From the NCBI RefSeq assembly GCF_964355755.1, contig NC_092672.1, positions 29,882,501 through 29,946,500 on the forward strand: a DNA stretch of 64,000 bases, read 5' to 3'. The notes beneath the pieces are model-generated. The model saw only the letters and a program-made list of their open reading frames with translations. It did no database searches and was not told the DNA's origin. The position numbers and the translations under genes are program-made. Each line of letters starts with the position of its first letter. The first letter of the stretch is position 1. The DNA comes from Antedon mediterranea (lineage: Eukaryota; Echinodermata; Crinoidea; Comatulida; Antedonidae). Positions 12,017 through 24,184 of the stretch are shown in pieces.

Positions 12017-12150
12017 TTTTTACATAATTAGGTAAAATGTTTACATAATTAGGTAAAACTGTTTACATAATTTGGTAAAAATGTTTACATAATTAGGTAA
12101 AAATGTTTACATAATTAGGTAAAAATGTTTACATATTATTATAAAGTTAA
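12017..12150. repeat. 22-bp minisatellite, about six units
   Basis: Repeats of GTTTACATAATTAGGTAAAA with small variations in tandem. The duplicated block has the same array at about 48993-49127. Other spacers have only one to three units (for example about 39060-39105 and about 14668). Confidence 0.75.
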
Positions 12151-13619
12151 ATTGTTTACATATTATTAGTTAAAGTTTAGGTAGGCTTACGTTCACATCA
12201 TTAGATAAAACAAAAGTTTACCTTTATTAGGTAAAAACAAAAAAAGAACATGTTACCTTATTTATTAAGTAGAAAAGGTTTACATTTGTTACTATGTTTT
12301 AAGAAATTGCATGATATTTTTGCCTAGACTGTTCGATTCACAATATCGCGTTAAAACTTGCTCTTTTGTGTTTCAACTTTGATCAACTTTATTCTGTTTT
12401 GAATTTTGTTGTAGAATATAATATTAACTAAATGTAATAAAAAAAAATAGTAAATACGTCATTATTGAGAGGCTGTAGTACTACGTAGCAGTTCGGTAAA
12501 CTAATTGCAAGTTTAAAATTGTGATTTAGGCCCACTATTACCGAAAATAGAGTAAAAGGCTACATGGCTTTCTCCCTCCCTAAAATGTATTGTGCAAAAA
12601 AGACTTGGTAATTTCATTTACTATTTTAAAATATTTTCGAATGCGGAAGCATTGATACAAATCAAAATTGACTTGGAAAATTAAACATCACAGATCGCTT
12701 TATATTACCGATACCGATTTAATATTTGGGATGATTTAACATTTGGGAGAGGAGAAAATTTGTCAAAAGATTATTAAATTAAATTATTAAAATTATTAAA
12801 ATATGTTCTTGCTCAGACAATTATCTTTTGATAACGTCATCACGTCTACAAATTTGATTGACCTTGGTAACGTAATGTCACGTGTATTTTGTATAGAAAT
12901 ATTATATTATTATGAATGGTTTATTATTCTACGTGTCATTCAAAGTATATTGCGCCCCCTTTTGCTCTTATAGCTGAATTGTATTATCATCAGACAAATA
13001 AAATTAAAAAAAACATAACCTGACTTGGCATAAAGAAGTATGGTAAAATGAATTGTATTATGCTGAACTCTATAACTAAATAAAGTTTAAAATAAAACTA
13101 ATAAAAATAGAAGAAGACATAATAAAATAAAATGATAATAATAAATAAATAATAAAACAATTAAAATACATATATAGATATATATATATTTATAAACACA
13201 TCAGGCACAGAAAAAGAAATAACAATAAAAATAAAGGAATCAAAATAAAAGAAACATGAGACAGACAGCAAATATTTCATGACAGTTTTAAAGAAAGGAA
13301 GTTGTTCATGTTAATTCTGACTAAATGAAATGTTCAGTAAATGTATTCAGTAAACACATTTAAAGTCATTAATTTAAACAATTAGTATTGGCAGATAAAT
13401 GTGATATTTAATGTTGTATATTGTTTGTTATTGCATTAAATTAGATATATATTGTACCACGGTAGAGCTTTAACGTTAACATTTCTATTCTATCATTCAC
13501 AATTTATCAAACATTATCTAGTAAATTGATGTAAGAGTTTGCAAATGACAGTTGTTAGCTGATAGATAAAATAATTAACTAAATAGCCTACAAATAACAA
13601 CAATATTATAAATCAATCA

Positions 13620-13890
13620 TTTATGTTGACGGTAGATACCTTTTGGAATAGTCTACCTGTCGACATAAACATGCTAATACCAGGGAGTTGTTATCTAATA
13701 CAACCACCATTATTTGAATAGCTTTTAAAAAACTCATCTTTTCAACAAATATTTTCACCCTCGATAATCATATATCATGTGACCCGTCACTCTCATTGTT
13801 TTTTAATTGCTATTTATTTTATTTATTTCATGGATTACTTTTAATTGTATGTGAAGCGCATAATAGGCTTTATCAAGAATGAAATATTAG
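13620..13890 (+). mobile_element. Degraded LINE ORF2 C-terminus and 3' end
   Basis: One frame reads FWNSLPVDINM at 13650-13682, a motif found near the C-terminus of many LINE ORF2 proteins, followed by a 3'-UTR-like stretch ending near GTGAAGCGCATAATAGG. The remainder is decayed. The same insert lies at about 50596-50866 in the copied block. The borders are approximate. Confidence 0.45.
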
Positions 13891-14149
13891 CAAAAGTCAT
13901 GTGATTACAGTGACCAATCAAAATGTAGAAAGCCGAGTAAGCACGATTTCTTTGACTTTAAATATATAAATTGCTGAAACTTTTATTCGTTAAAAAGTCC
14001 ACAATTCGGGAATTGTTGAGAATCTATTTATATGGACAATTTTTTCCGTAAATAAAGGTACCATACCAGGTTAATATAATTTTATCACCGACATTGTATT
14101 TGTCACTATCGTATTCTAACTTAAATCCTAAACTCTAAATATTATACAG

Positions 14150-14368
14150 GTGATGAATGCCCGAAACCAAACCTTTTTCACGTTAAGCCAACTGGAACTG
14201 CGCCACCATCGGTTATAAGCCGTTTTTCTACACACTCAGTGGTCTTCTGCGCATTAGAGATGTCGCAGAAACATAAATTGTTTCGGAATTATTTTTAATC
14301 ACGAAACAAAAAGCCGTGAAGAATTTAACGGAAATAAAACTGAACCAGATTTAATTCGTCGTGTTTAA
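14150..14368 (+). pseudogene. Orphan PAN-domain exon (exon 6 copy), frameshifted
   Basis: Homologous to exon 6, with an acceptor-like TATACAG just before GTGATGAATGC. It has a short internal deletion (HVKPTGTAPPS in place of the longer loop) and an extra base after TTCTGCGCATTAG, which shifts the frame out of the PAN core. No exons 1-5 lie directly upstream, so this is a stranded exon left by unequal exchange. Confidence 0.8.
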
Positions 14369-15176
14369 ATTATTGTGTTTCTTTTTATTTGTTTAATAGT
14401 TACGTTACCTTTATCTATTATTGTTATATTATGTTTGTGTTGAAATGAGTACTACGTCCGGTAAAACTGTTGTTGTTGTAATTGAATAATGCTGGAAATA
14501 AAAAAGTCAATACAATAAAGTAGAAAGAGAAAAAGAAAATAATACTAATAGAACAAATAATAAAGCAATGATTCAACATTTTTTAAATGTTGTAAAACGA
14601 AACAAAGACAATGTTTTTCTTTTCATCTTTTTTATAACAAGAATATTCATTTTAGTGAGTAAAAAATTTTTACATAATTAGGTAAAAATGTTTATAAAAT
14701 TATTATCATTATAAAGTTAAATTGCTTACATATTATTAGTTAAAGTTTAAGTTGACTTAGGTTTACATCATTAGGTAAAACAAACGTTTATTAAGTAGAA
14801 AACATTTACATTTTTTACTATTTTAAGAAATTACATTATATTTTCGCCTAGAATGTTCGATTCACAAGGTCACGATAGAACTTGCGCTAGTGTGTTTCAA
14901 CTTTATTCTGTTTTGAACTCGTCTATTGCAGAATATAATATTAACTAAACTTAATGAAAATATAGAAAATACGTCATTATTGATAGGCTGTAGCTAATTA
15001 GACTACAAAAATCCATCGAGATCAATGGCCATTTTTTAAATGTAGAGAAGTCTTATGCGTTGCTGACGTCAAAAAGAAATAAATAGTTAATTAATCTTGA
15101 TTCATTACTACCGGTAATCTATAGTTTGGCCTAAAATATTAACAATTTTTACATTTTATGGTCAAGTTTTGTTCAC

Positions 15177-15184
15177 TATAAATT
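15177..15184 (+). promoter_or_regulatory. TATA-like box upstream of copy B
   Basis: TATAAATT lies 210 bp before the exon 1 ATG. It is conserved in C, F and G; A and D have ACAATAAATG-type sequence instead. The transcription start is not known. Confidence 0.3.
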
Positions 15185-16475
15185 TTAATTATCTCTTATC
15201 TTTTTTAACACATCATGCATTCACACGTTTGTATTGTGCTACATTTTTTGAATATGTATGCAAGCGTAGTAAGATTACAATCTAAGTTTATTAACAGAAA
15301 GAAAGTAACAAACATACATACTTCGGAAGTAGATGTTCAAGTAACAAGTCAATCCGTTTTACAAGAGAAAAAACCTAATCGAACTCATGATGTATTTGTT
15401 TATTTGTTTTTGTTTTCTTTTCAACTTTTTGAATTCTCATGCGGGTGAGTTGATTCTTATTTTTTTCTTCAAACAGGTAGTACTAATATAAACATTTTGT
15501 AATGCTATGATAGGCCAACTTGATATGTATTCTTACATCTTCAGATTGGTGTTTTATGCATTTCAGTAAAAAAGAAACTTTTGCTAAAATGCATTTAAAC
15601 ATAGTAAACATATATTTAAAAACAACTAATTCATAAAAACATTCCAAATTTAATTACAATATTTATGAGAATAGTAAAATGTATTTAAAACACTAATTCA
15701 TATAGAAAAAATATAATGTAATATTTATGAGAATATTTATTTTCGTGTGTTTAAAAAATGTATGTAAATATTATGATATTTGCACTTTTCTGCTTTAAAA
15801 TTTAATGAATATAGTTCTTTGAAAGAGAATAAAAAAAAAACGGTCTACATAATTTTAGATTCTTTTCTTTATTAAAGTACATTTTTCTTAAACAATTTTT
15901 AATAAACGTATTTGAAAGAAATATAAAACTAATAATAAATTTAAGATAGAATAGAATTATGGGTACTTTTTAAAGAATCATCATTTATAACCAATTAAAT
16001 AAAAATAGTAGATTTCTTAATAAAGTATATAAGTGTTTGATTCCTTATACTTATACCTATCTCATATATGTACTATAATGCATAGCTCGTTGACAAATCT
16101 ACATTTTGTAATAAAATAAAATTGTATTTCAGCACTCATATCTTATGGAAAGCCAGCAACATCATTGTCTGTATATCAAAGTTTTCTACCTGTATATTCG
16201 ACTGACGGGAAGGAAATAGAACCAGACTGTTTCCATTCAGGTGATATACTGTCTAGGCCACCGTAATCTAAAATAGATAATTATGTACAGCGATCCATTA
16301 TACCATGGAGAAATAAGTTATATTTCTCCATCCATGGTTATATACGAGATTCGCATGGGTTATAGTCCAGTCCCTAAGGGGAAATGATGTTACCATAGTG
16401 GATACAAGTGTGCCCTTTGGCATGTTGATAGAACATGATATGGAGATACCAAAACAAAGTTACTGGAAATCTGAT

Positions 16476-16810
16476 TTGACCTCTGTGACCTCTGACCTCA
16501 ATTTTTATATTTCTATCTTAAACAGCCATATCTCCGCAACGGGTTTGACAATTGAAATGATATTGGTGTCAAATAGATCAGAGGGTACATATTTATATTC
16601 GCTCTAATAGAACTTTTTTCAAAAAAACGACCGGAAATGTAATTTCTCAATGTTTTGACCTTTGACCTCGGCTTACTATATCTCAATAACTACTGGTCAA
16701 AATTTCTTGAAATTTGTTTCAAATTGTTAAGAGCATACATATTTATATATACTCTAATTAAACATGTTCTTCCAAATCCACAGGAAATGTAATTTACTGA
16801 CCTTTGACCT
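16476..16810. repeat. TGACCT/AGGTCA direct-repeat cluster (DR1-like), left side
   Basis: Perfect DR1 spacing occurs at 16656-16668 (TGACCTTTGACCT) and 16798-16810, plus a degenerate cluster at 16476-16499. Mirror sites on the right side lie at 19388-19400, 19531-19543 and 19710-19722. This is the half-site arrangement bound by RXR/HNF4-type nuclear receptors; any activity is inference. Confidence 0.6.
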
Positions 16811-17439
16811 TTAATGTTTAAATATGTCTGTATCTCTGTAACCAAATGTCATAAAAAGTTCAACTTGGTGTCAAAATGTTCAAAATGTAAACATTTATAT
16901 TAGCTCTAATAGAAGATGTTATCATATTTTTACTGGAAATGCCAGTTTGAGGTATGACCAGGATATACTGTTAAGCGTGCGTGTGTCATACTTATAATAA
17001 TATACCTAACATATAGATTTAATGGACCAGAACTACATTCAATATCCTATTTAGCCTTTTAAAATTTTTTTAAAACTTAATGTTTAATTTAATTTAAATA
17101 TATAATTCCATCGCATGGTAGGCCTACACCGTAAGAGCAACACTTAATATCAACAAAAAATTAGATATTAAACTTAAAAGTTAAATAACAATAAAAAAAA
17201 AAAAGAAAATCAGGATCTTAAAGAAAGAAAAGAAGAATTAACCAATGCGATTTGATACTCATAAAACATATGACCTAATTATCAATTAATTGCTTGAAGT
17301 ATGCTGAAAAAATAAAATGTTTGAAACAGTAAGGAAAAAGCGAAGAAAAGAAAAACATATGTTTAAAATATTAGAAATCTGAAAAGGATCAAAGACAAAT
17401 TAATTACAAAGTTGATTTCTTTTCAAGAACATACTGTAG

Positions 17440-18600
17440 TGGAATATAAAAGGAAAACAAACCAGTGAGCAGTCAAAATTACCATCTTGGCTTGATGAGG
17501 CAATAACACATCCAGCTCATAACACTAACAAAATCTTTGAAACCAGAAGAAATTAAGAGAAGCAATGATAATGTAACTTTAATCCACAAAAACATGACAA
17601 AACTAACATCAACCATTACCGACCAAACGAACATTATCACATGTACACAAATAATTTACAAAAGTAATCAAAAAACAAAATCAGAGACCGACTAGAAGTA
17701 AATAAACCAATATATAAGGCTTTATACAGTAGGACCATCTTATACAGTTTGTCAATCAACTAAAATAAAAAGGAAATTAATATCACCAAATCTTTGATTT
17801 AGAGATTATCAGAAAGCATTTGACTCAATAAAACAGGCATTACCATATTAGAGGGAAATATTATACCTCAACAAATATTGATTACGATCGTTCAAAGAGA
17901 AGTTAAGGAAGATTAGTAAGACAAGGCGACACTTAAAGATGTATTGTCCCTTTGACTAATTCCAAAAAAATAAAAAATAAAAGATTTCGAAAAAAGGTGG
18001 GTCATTTTGAAGTATCATAATAGTTATGAACTATCACCAAAAATTTTTCGAAACAATTTTTTTTTAAACTGAAATACAGACGTTTTTTGGTTACAAAAAT
18101 TACTTTGACTTCCAGTCAAAGTTTTCAATCAAAACATATCCCACAATGCAACGCACTTGTTTGGCTACTCTGTATGCATAATCATAAAACTTCCTCAGGA
18201 TCTGTGTGAAAATACCTTCTTAACCGTGACGAGTTGTAAAAAATCCTAATTTAGCATATGCATAATGCGTACTCATGGTTTGAAATCTTTGTTTACTTTC
18301 GCTCGTGACGATTTTCCAGATGAAATGTAATCAAACTAATTTACCTGTTAATTACGTAAACTTGTTGTTTTGGCTTAAATTTTCGACTTAAAGTGAATAA
18401 CTTTAATATTACTTTGATATGGCCACTTTAAATTTAGAATATTTTGACCTTCATTTTTTTGTGTTTCAAGGGACAATACATCTTTAAGATCTTCACTGCA
18501 TTGGAAGAGGTGTTTAATCAAAGAGCTAATCTAAAAAATAGAGTAAATATCACTTTAAAGACAAAATAAACAGTTAATTTAACCAAAATCACAAAGACTT
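17440..18600 (+). mobile_element. Decayed RTE-like LINE reverse-transcriptase fragment, interrupted by a TTAA element
   Basis: In one frame 17799-17838 reads DYQKAFDSIKQA (reverse-transcriptase motif A region) and 17907-17932 reads LVRQGDT, both conserved in RTE-type LINEs. Reading continues after the TTAA element at 18484 as KIFTALEEVFNQ, which follows RQGDT in that family. The surrounding frame has stops and shifts. It lies inside the 3.5-kb TTA element. Confidence 0.55.
17937..18483. mobile_element. 547-bp TTAA-flanked MITE
   Basis: Inverted ends AGATGTATTGTCCCTT are flanked by TTAA on both sides (17933-17936 and 18484-18487). Removing the element and one TTAA restores a reverse-transcriptase frame (RQGDT-LKIFTALEEVF), which independently confirms the boundaries. 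TTAA duplication is typical of piggyBac and Kolobok families; no coding capacity is seen. Confidence 0.75.
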
Positions 18601-18933
18601 CCAGCCTATTTTTTGCTTTGAATTACAGTTTTTTTCAATCCAATTTTTGGTGAAACTATTATGTGTGACATTAAAATTGCATATTCAACAAAAATATTTG
18701 TCAACATTACTTTTGTCAGGGGGAAAATAAGTATATCTTTAATAGCATGTGATATTATTAGCAAATATTTCAAATGTAGTTTTAAAACTTTCCCATTACA
18801 AACAATTGCCATAATTCTGATAACATTACAATACACCCATCCTCTGGGACTTATTTTCAAATGTAGCTAAAAACTTTCCAGTACAATTCCGGTCATTTTG
18901 ATGTGTATAGATGCATGCAGTAGCATTGGAAAA

Positions 18934-19193
18934 GCGAGAGAGGGGGAGGTGGTTGGGGTGATGGAGAGACACATATTTTTTACATGTTTGTCTACACTAT
19001 AAACTAGTTTAACAAAAAAGGTGTGATATGCCCAAATATGGTAGTGATATGTCATTCATCGTGTCCATATATGGGCACATCACATTTTTTTGTCGCATAA
19101 AAATGTTATAGTGTAGACAGAGTTTAACATTTGTGTAACATGTAACAAAAATATGTGTCTCTCCATCCACCCCAACCCCCTCCCCTCTCTCGA
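18934..19193. mobile_element. Palindromic MITE, about 260 bp
   Basis: The outer arms CGAGAGAGGGG...GGTTGGGGTG..GGAGAGACACATATTTTT and their inverse (19148-19192) face each other, with a second inner inverted pair (GTCTACACTATA at 18989-19000, TATAGTGTAGAC at 19109-19120). No target duplication was clear. Confidence 0.55.
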
Positions 19194-22100
19194 TCTCTTT
19201 TTATAGATTATTAATTGCTAAATATATGCAAAACGATGGGTCATAGCTCAAAATGACATTTCCAATTGAATTCTGACAAAATATTTTGTTAGAGCAAATA
19301 TAAATGTGTATATTCTAAACAATTTGACACCAAACTGAACTTTTTAGGACAAATAGTTACCGAGATATTGACATATTCAAACATTAGAGGTCAAGGGTCA
19401 AAAAAGCTTAATTTATGGTAATTTTTTGAAAAAAGTTTCTATTAGACTAAATATTAGATTTATTTTCTTAACATTTTGAGCCCATTTTCAAATCTCTGAG
19501 ATTGCGTGTTATTGAGATATTAGACAATCAAGGTCAAAGGTCAAACTAAAAAATAAAGCCTTTGCGGCCATTTTTGTACAATTATTTTCATTATAGCGAA
19601 TATAAATATATATCTTCCAAGCATTTTGAAAAAAAAATTAATGTAAAATGTCCCTGCGTTGTCAAGATATGGCGATTTTTAGTTATATAATAGAAAAATA
19701 TAAAAATTGAGGTCAGAGGTCACAGAGGTCAAATCAGATTTCCAGTAACTTTGTTTTGGCATCTCCACACTATACTCTACCAAACTGCTATACTGAAAAA
19801 TTTGTATCCAGTCTGGTAACATCCCACCCCTTTTTCTCCCCTTAGGGACTGGACTATTAGGCCTATTTGATTTGCGCGAGATGAACATTGATACAAAGGC
19901 CAACAAAGGTATTTGGCGTTTTTCATCGATTTTGGCATAAAACTGATTCCATTCATGAAACTGCTATTTATTTAAGTGTCAAGAATTGTAATTGAGGAAA
20001 TTTTATTTTCGGGCTATACTGGGCCACAACAACATGGCGAATATTTATTATTGGCCGCCTTGGCTATACGCTATTTAGAGCTATAACTAAAACAGATACA
20101 AATTCATAACATAAATATTTACATTTTTTAAAGGACAAACACAGGTTGGTGAATGGCTGAAAGTTGATCTTGGAGCCGACTATACGATTACAACAGTGGT
20201 CATCATTAATAAAATAAGTAAACTTATTTATCGCAATTAATAATATCATTTTCACCTTTAATTCCACGTACAATTATCATTTTTATACGTATTTAACTTA
20301 TCATTTTACCTAATAATATATAAAAATAATATAATATATTATAAATAATATATAAATATATAAAACAATATTATTGTTTTATATATTTGCACATTCTACC
20401 AAAGTAGTCAAGCCGCTTGTGGAAAACAAAAGAAAAACTAATCCGTAAACAGAACAAAAATTACCAAATCTAGACAAAACTCCACATAACTGCTTTCCGT
20501 TTACTATAGTACAAAACTCACATTTGTTTGTTAGTTATGTGAGCGTCTCACTAGACAATACAAATCAGTAGGGTGGGGACGGACGCATTTTGTATAATTA
20601 TTTGTACTCTATGAAATGATGACTTTTTGGCTTTTCCTGTTGTTGTTGCCGCCAAACAATGGGCCAGAATTCATTTATGACTTTGGTTTTTTTCTCCTTC
20701 TTTCTTATAGCCCACTTTTATTCATTCTTTCATATCCTAACATAATAATTAGAATTCTCCCTTTATATAAACCATTATTATCTAACATATTTAACATTTG
20801 TCCACTTAAATTATTTATGTTATTTTCTGAACAAACAAGACTTATTCAAATTATGTGTCAAATCATGATTTTACCAACAATTCATGACCAAAGAATATGG
20901 GTGGTTTATTATACTTTGTGATGTATCATTCCTTAACCAGTAAAACAATTTCGTCAATGGATTTGGCCCACTGTGTGCCGCAGTCATTATTGATCGTTAT
21001 GTTATTCATTTTTTATCGTTACGGTATCATTATAGATCGTTACGGTATCGTTATCGATGTCACTATCACTATTGATATCAATATTATTATGATCAACATT
21101 ACTTAAATCTTACGTACATCTTAACTTAATTAAATATTTATAAACAGCTCCATCTGATTTTAACAATGAACGAATTTCTGGTGCTGTGGTAACTATTAAA
21201 ACGGATGATATGAGTACAGAAACCACGTGTGGTCATACTGTAACAATTGCCGATTCGTTACGCGCTCCATTGATTCAATTTACCTGCAACCCACCAATCA
21301 GAGGACGCTACGTGAAACTATGGTTTCCGAATAAAATGGAATTCATTACCATTATTTTGTGAAATTAAGGTCTACACAGATTATTTAAGCCAAGGTAAGT
21401 TGTTAGATAAACCTTTTTTTTAAATAGTAGGCCTATTATTTTTACTTTGTTGTTGTTGTTATTTTCTTTGTTTAACTGCCCGATATAACGACACATACAC
21501 CAGTTGAAAGTCTTCGTCCTGAATTATTTTTTTGGATATACAAAAAGGCAATGTCTATTGATTTTCTGGAAAATCGATATATTGGTGATGTCACAAAAGT
21601 AAAAAATGGAATATCCGAATCTTTAATAAGGGATCGAAATATTAAATATCGCGCCCTCTTTTGATCTCCCCTTTTTGTCAAGCGCTTAACTTATCTTTGT
21701 ATTACTTCTTTTTCAGTTTTAATAATTTAGTTATACTCATGTACGACAAGCCAATGTACAGAGACGAGAGTGGGAAAAGATTTTGCACTCTTACCATAAT
21801 TTTATAACTTGATATAATATATTTCAATAAACACAGAAAACCGTTAATAATTTGTTCATATGATACCAAAATTAGCCTATTCTAGGTAGGTCATTTGATG
21901 TTCTAAATTTTACAGAGCCTCAGTGTGCGACTCCAATCCAAGTCAGTCCATTGAACAAGACTTTCCATTTACAAGACATATCTGGCAATGGAAATTACTT
22001 AAGTGGATCGCCTGATATAGCATTTACTACTGGTATTTATGGCGAGCAAGATGGAGCAGTATTGATAAACAAAGATATTGGTTCGCAAATAACATTACTC

Positions 22101-23315
22101 TATGGACACAAAGGCCCAACTTTTACATTGGCTTTCTATGTTTTCATGAACGACAGTTCGAAAAAGGCCTTCGTTTATTCCAACTCATTTGAAATTATAT
22201 TTGCGTTTCCTGTTGATCATCTGTTTCATGTGTCAGAGGTAGCGGTTAATTACAACTTTTATGGTGAAGTTATTCGTTGCAATGTCATGCGTTCTGAAGA
22301 GTGGACATTCTTTGCTCTTACATTCAACGGATTCGAAAGAAAAATACGACTTTGGCGAAATGGGGAGATTGCTTGTATGACTGATACGGAATTCTCGGAA
22401 ATCAATTTTGGAAGCATTGGGTTTGGTGGTGACGAGAGTGTAATGAAGATGGCTAAACTACAGGTTTACCGTGAGAGCCTTGATGAATATGAGATCAAAG
22501 AAGCGAGAGACCTGCACAATGTTATTAGAAGTAAGAATTATTGTCTTTAGTAAATAGACATACACATCAGTTAATGATTATGATTATCAGTTGAAATCAT
22601 TGTAATCATCACCATATTCACTATCAGTGTCATCATCATCATCATCATCATCATAAATGTATTCATTTTATTTATTGTTTTGTTATCGTTATTATCAACA
22701 TAATTATATATTCATTGTATTCTTGTTGTTTCTGGTGTTGGAGTCATAACTCCTTTTATGTATATTTTTTATCCTTTCTAAAATTAGTACTATAGTTTAT
22801 AGTAAGGTATTTTCTAATAACAATGCCGTTTTTACTGTCGCCTTTGTCCTTTGATTCTGATTTAAAGGTAATATATATTTTTATTATTTTGCAGGTGATG
22901 AATGCTCGAAACCAAACCTTTTCCACGTCCACGTTTCCACAACTGGAAATGCGCCACCATCGGTTATAAGCCGTTCTCTCGGAGGTCTTCTGCGTATTGA
23001 GATGTCGCAGAAACATAAATTGTTTTGGAATTATTTATGATCACAAAACAAAAAGCTGTGAAGAATTTAACGGAAATAATTTGTTAAATATTGAGACAGA
23101 CTTAATTCGCAAGTACTACGTAGCAGTTCGGTAAACTAATTGCAAGTTTAAAATTGTGATTTAGGCCTACTATTACCGAAAATATAGTAAAAGGCTACAT
23201 GGCTTTCTATCTCCCTAAAATTTATTGTGCAAAAAAGTACATAGTAATTTCATTTTTACTATTTTAAAATATTTCGAACGCGGCAGCATTGATACAAATC
23301 AAAATTGACTTGGAA

Positions 23316-23321
23316 AATAAA
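23316..23321 (+). terminator. Candidate polyadenylation signal, copy B
   Basis: AATAAA about 180 bp after the exon 6 stop position, in a conserved segment shared with copies 0, C and D. In A the matching place (about 12678) reads AATTAAA. Confidence 0.35.
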
Positions 23322-23973
23322 ACATCACAGATCGCTTTATGTTACTGATACCGATTTTATTTAATATTGGGGATGATTTAACATTTGGGAGAAAATCTGT
23401 CTAAAGATTATTAAATTAAATTATTAAAATTATTAAAATATGTTCTTGGTTAGGCAATTATCTTTTGATAGCGTCATCACGTCTACAAATTTGATTGACC
23501 TTGGTAACGTAATGTCACGTGTATTATGAATGGTTTATTATTCTACGTGTCATTCAAAGTATATTGCGCCCCCTTTCGCTCTTATAGCTGAATTGTATTA
23601 TCATCAGAAAAATAACATTTAAAAAAACACAACCTGACATAAAGAAATATGATATATATTAATTGTATTATGCTGGACTCTATAACTAAATAAAGTTTTT
23701 ACATAATAAAATAAAATGATAATAATAAATAAATAATGAAATCATAATAAAAATTGAATAATAAAACAATTAAATTACATATATAGATATATATATATAT
23801 ATATTTATAAACACATCAGGCACAGAAAAAGAAATAACAATAAAAATAAAGGAATCAAAATAAAAGAAACATGAGACAGACAGCAAATATTTCAGGACAG
23901 TTTCAAAGAAAGGAAGTTGTTCATGTTAATTCTGACTAAATGAAATGTTCAGTAAATGTAGTCAGTAAACACA

Positions 23974-24184
23974 TACAACAGTCGTGAGGTAATTTCCCGA
24001 TTGATTGTAATCAAAACGGTACTGGGTATGGTCTACTAGTTTTTCTGCTCCCAACCAGTACATGCATTCATAGAAGCTTTGATGAAGTAAGCCTACCTGG
24101 TGGTAACCATAGAACTGTTCCGAGATAACGACTAAACTTCGGCTTTAGTCGATAGAAGATTGAAAAAATTGTTAGAGATTATAG
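23974..24184. repeat. Copy-specific ~210-bp insert with stable hairpin
   Basis: Present only in this spacer; other copies run from AAACACAT into AAAGTCATTT directly. At 24129-24151 CGACTAAAC-TTCG-GCTTTAGTCG can fold into an 8-bp stem with one bulged C and a C(UUCG)G tetraloop. The origin is unknown (possibly a SINE). Confidence 0.4.

Larger units (their letters stand above)
11817..15386 (+). other. Spacer between A and B with recombination scars
   Basis: No intact gene. In order it holds a piece normally found upstream of exon 1 (about 11830-12477) that includes a 22-bp minisatellite. A second start of the exon 6 tail and 3' flank follows at 12478 (TACTACGTAGCAGTTCGGTAA), then an AT microsatellite near 13165-13192 and a LINE 3' fragment (13620-13890). 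After these come an orphan PAN exon (14150-14368) and the normal upstream region of copy B with a TATA-like box at 15177. Confidence 0.65.
16363..19856. mobile_element. 3.5-kb DNA element with TTA target duplication and long imperfect inverted ends
   Basis: The left end TAGTCCAGTCCCTAAGGGG is matched by its exact inverse at the right end. TTA flanks both sides (16360-16362 and 19857-19859), and the uninterrupted site GGGTTAGGCC is visible in C (about 26726). A TTA duplication fits the PIF/Harbinger habit, but no transposase was recognised, so the family is tentative. The outer ~600 bp on each side are inverted copies made of degenerate direct repeats (CTCTAATAGAA ... GGAAATGTAATTT ... TGACCTTTGACCT). 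The interior carries a decayed RTE-like LINE, a TTAA element and a palindromic MITE. Confidence 0.75.
15387..23134 (+). pseudogene. Lectin-array copy B, probable pseudogene (FTP-LamG-PAN)
   Basis: Exons: 15387-15444, 16133-16240, 20134-20217, 21148-21394, 21916-22530 and 22895-23134. Exons 1-3 and 5 are open and all splice sites look normal. Exon 4 is 247 nt instead of 243 because four extra bases near 21350-21358 shift the frame into a TGA (ITII...). Exon 6 lacks 8 bp near 22976, shifting the PAN domain. Intron 2 is expanded by a 3.5-kb element (16363-19856). Residues read VYQSF in exon 2, CFHSGQTQVGEWLKVDLG across exons 2-3, and MNKTFHLQDISG in exon 5. Copy G is its duplicate and lacks both lesions, so the damage occurred after the block was copied. 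Since exons are phase 1-1, skipping exon 4 would keep the frame, but exon 6 would still be broken. Confidence 0.85.

Noticed and set aside
11990-12160. CRISPR-like array
   Set aside because: Spacing is continuous tandem without unique spacers and the DNA is eukaryotic; it is a minisatellite.
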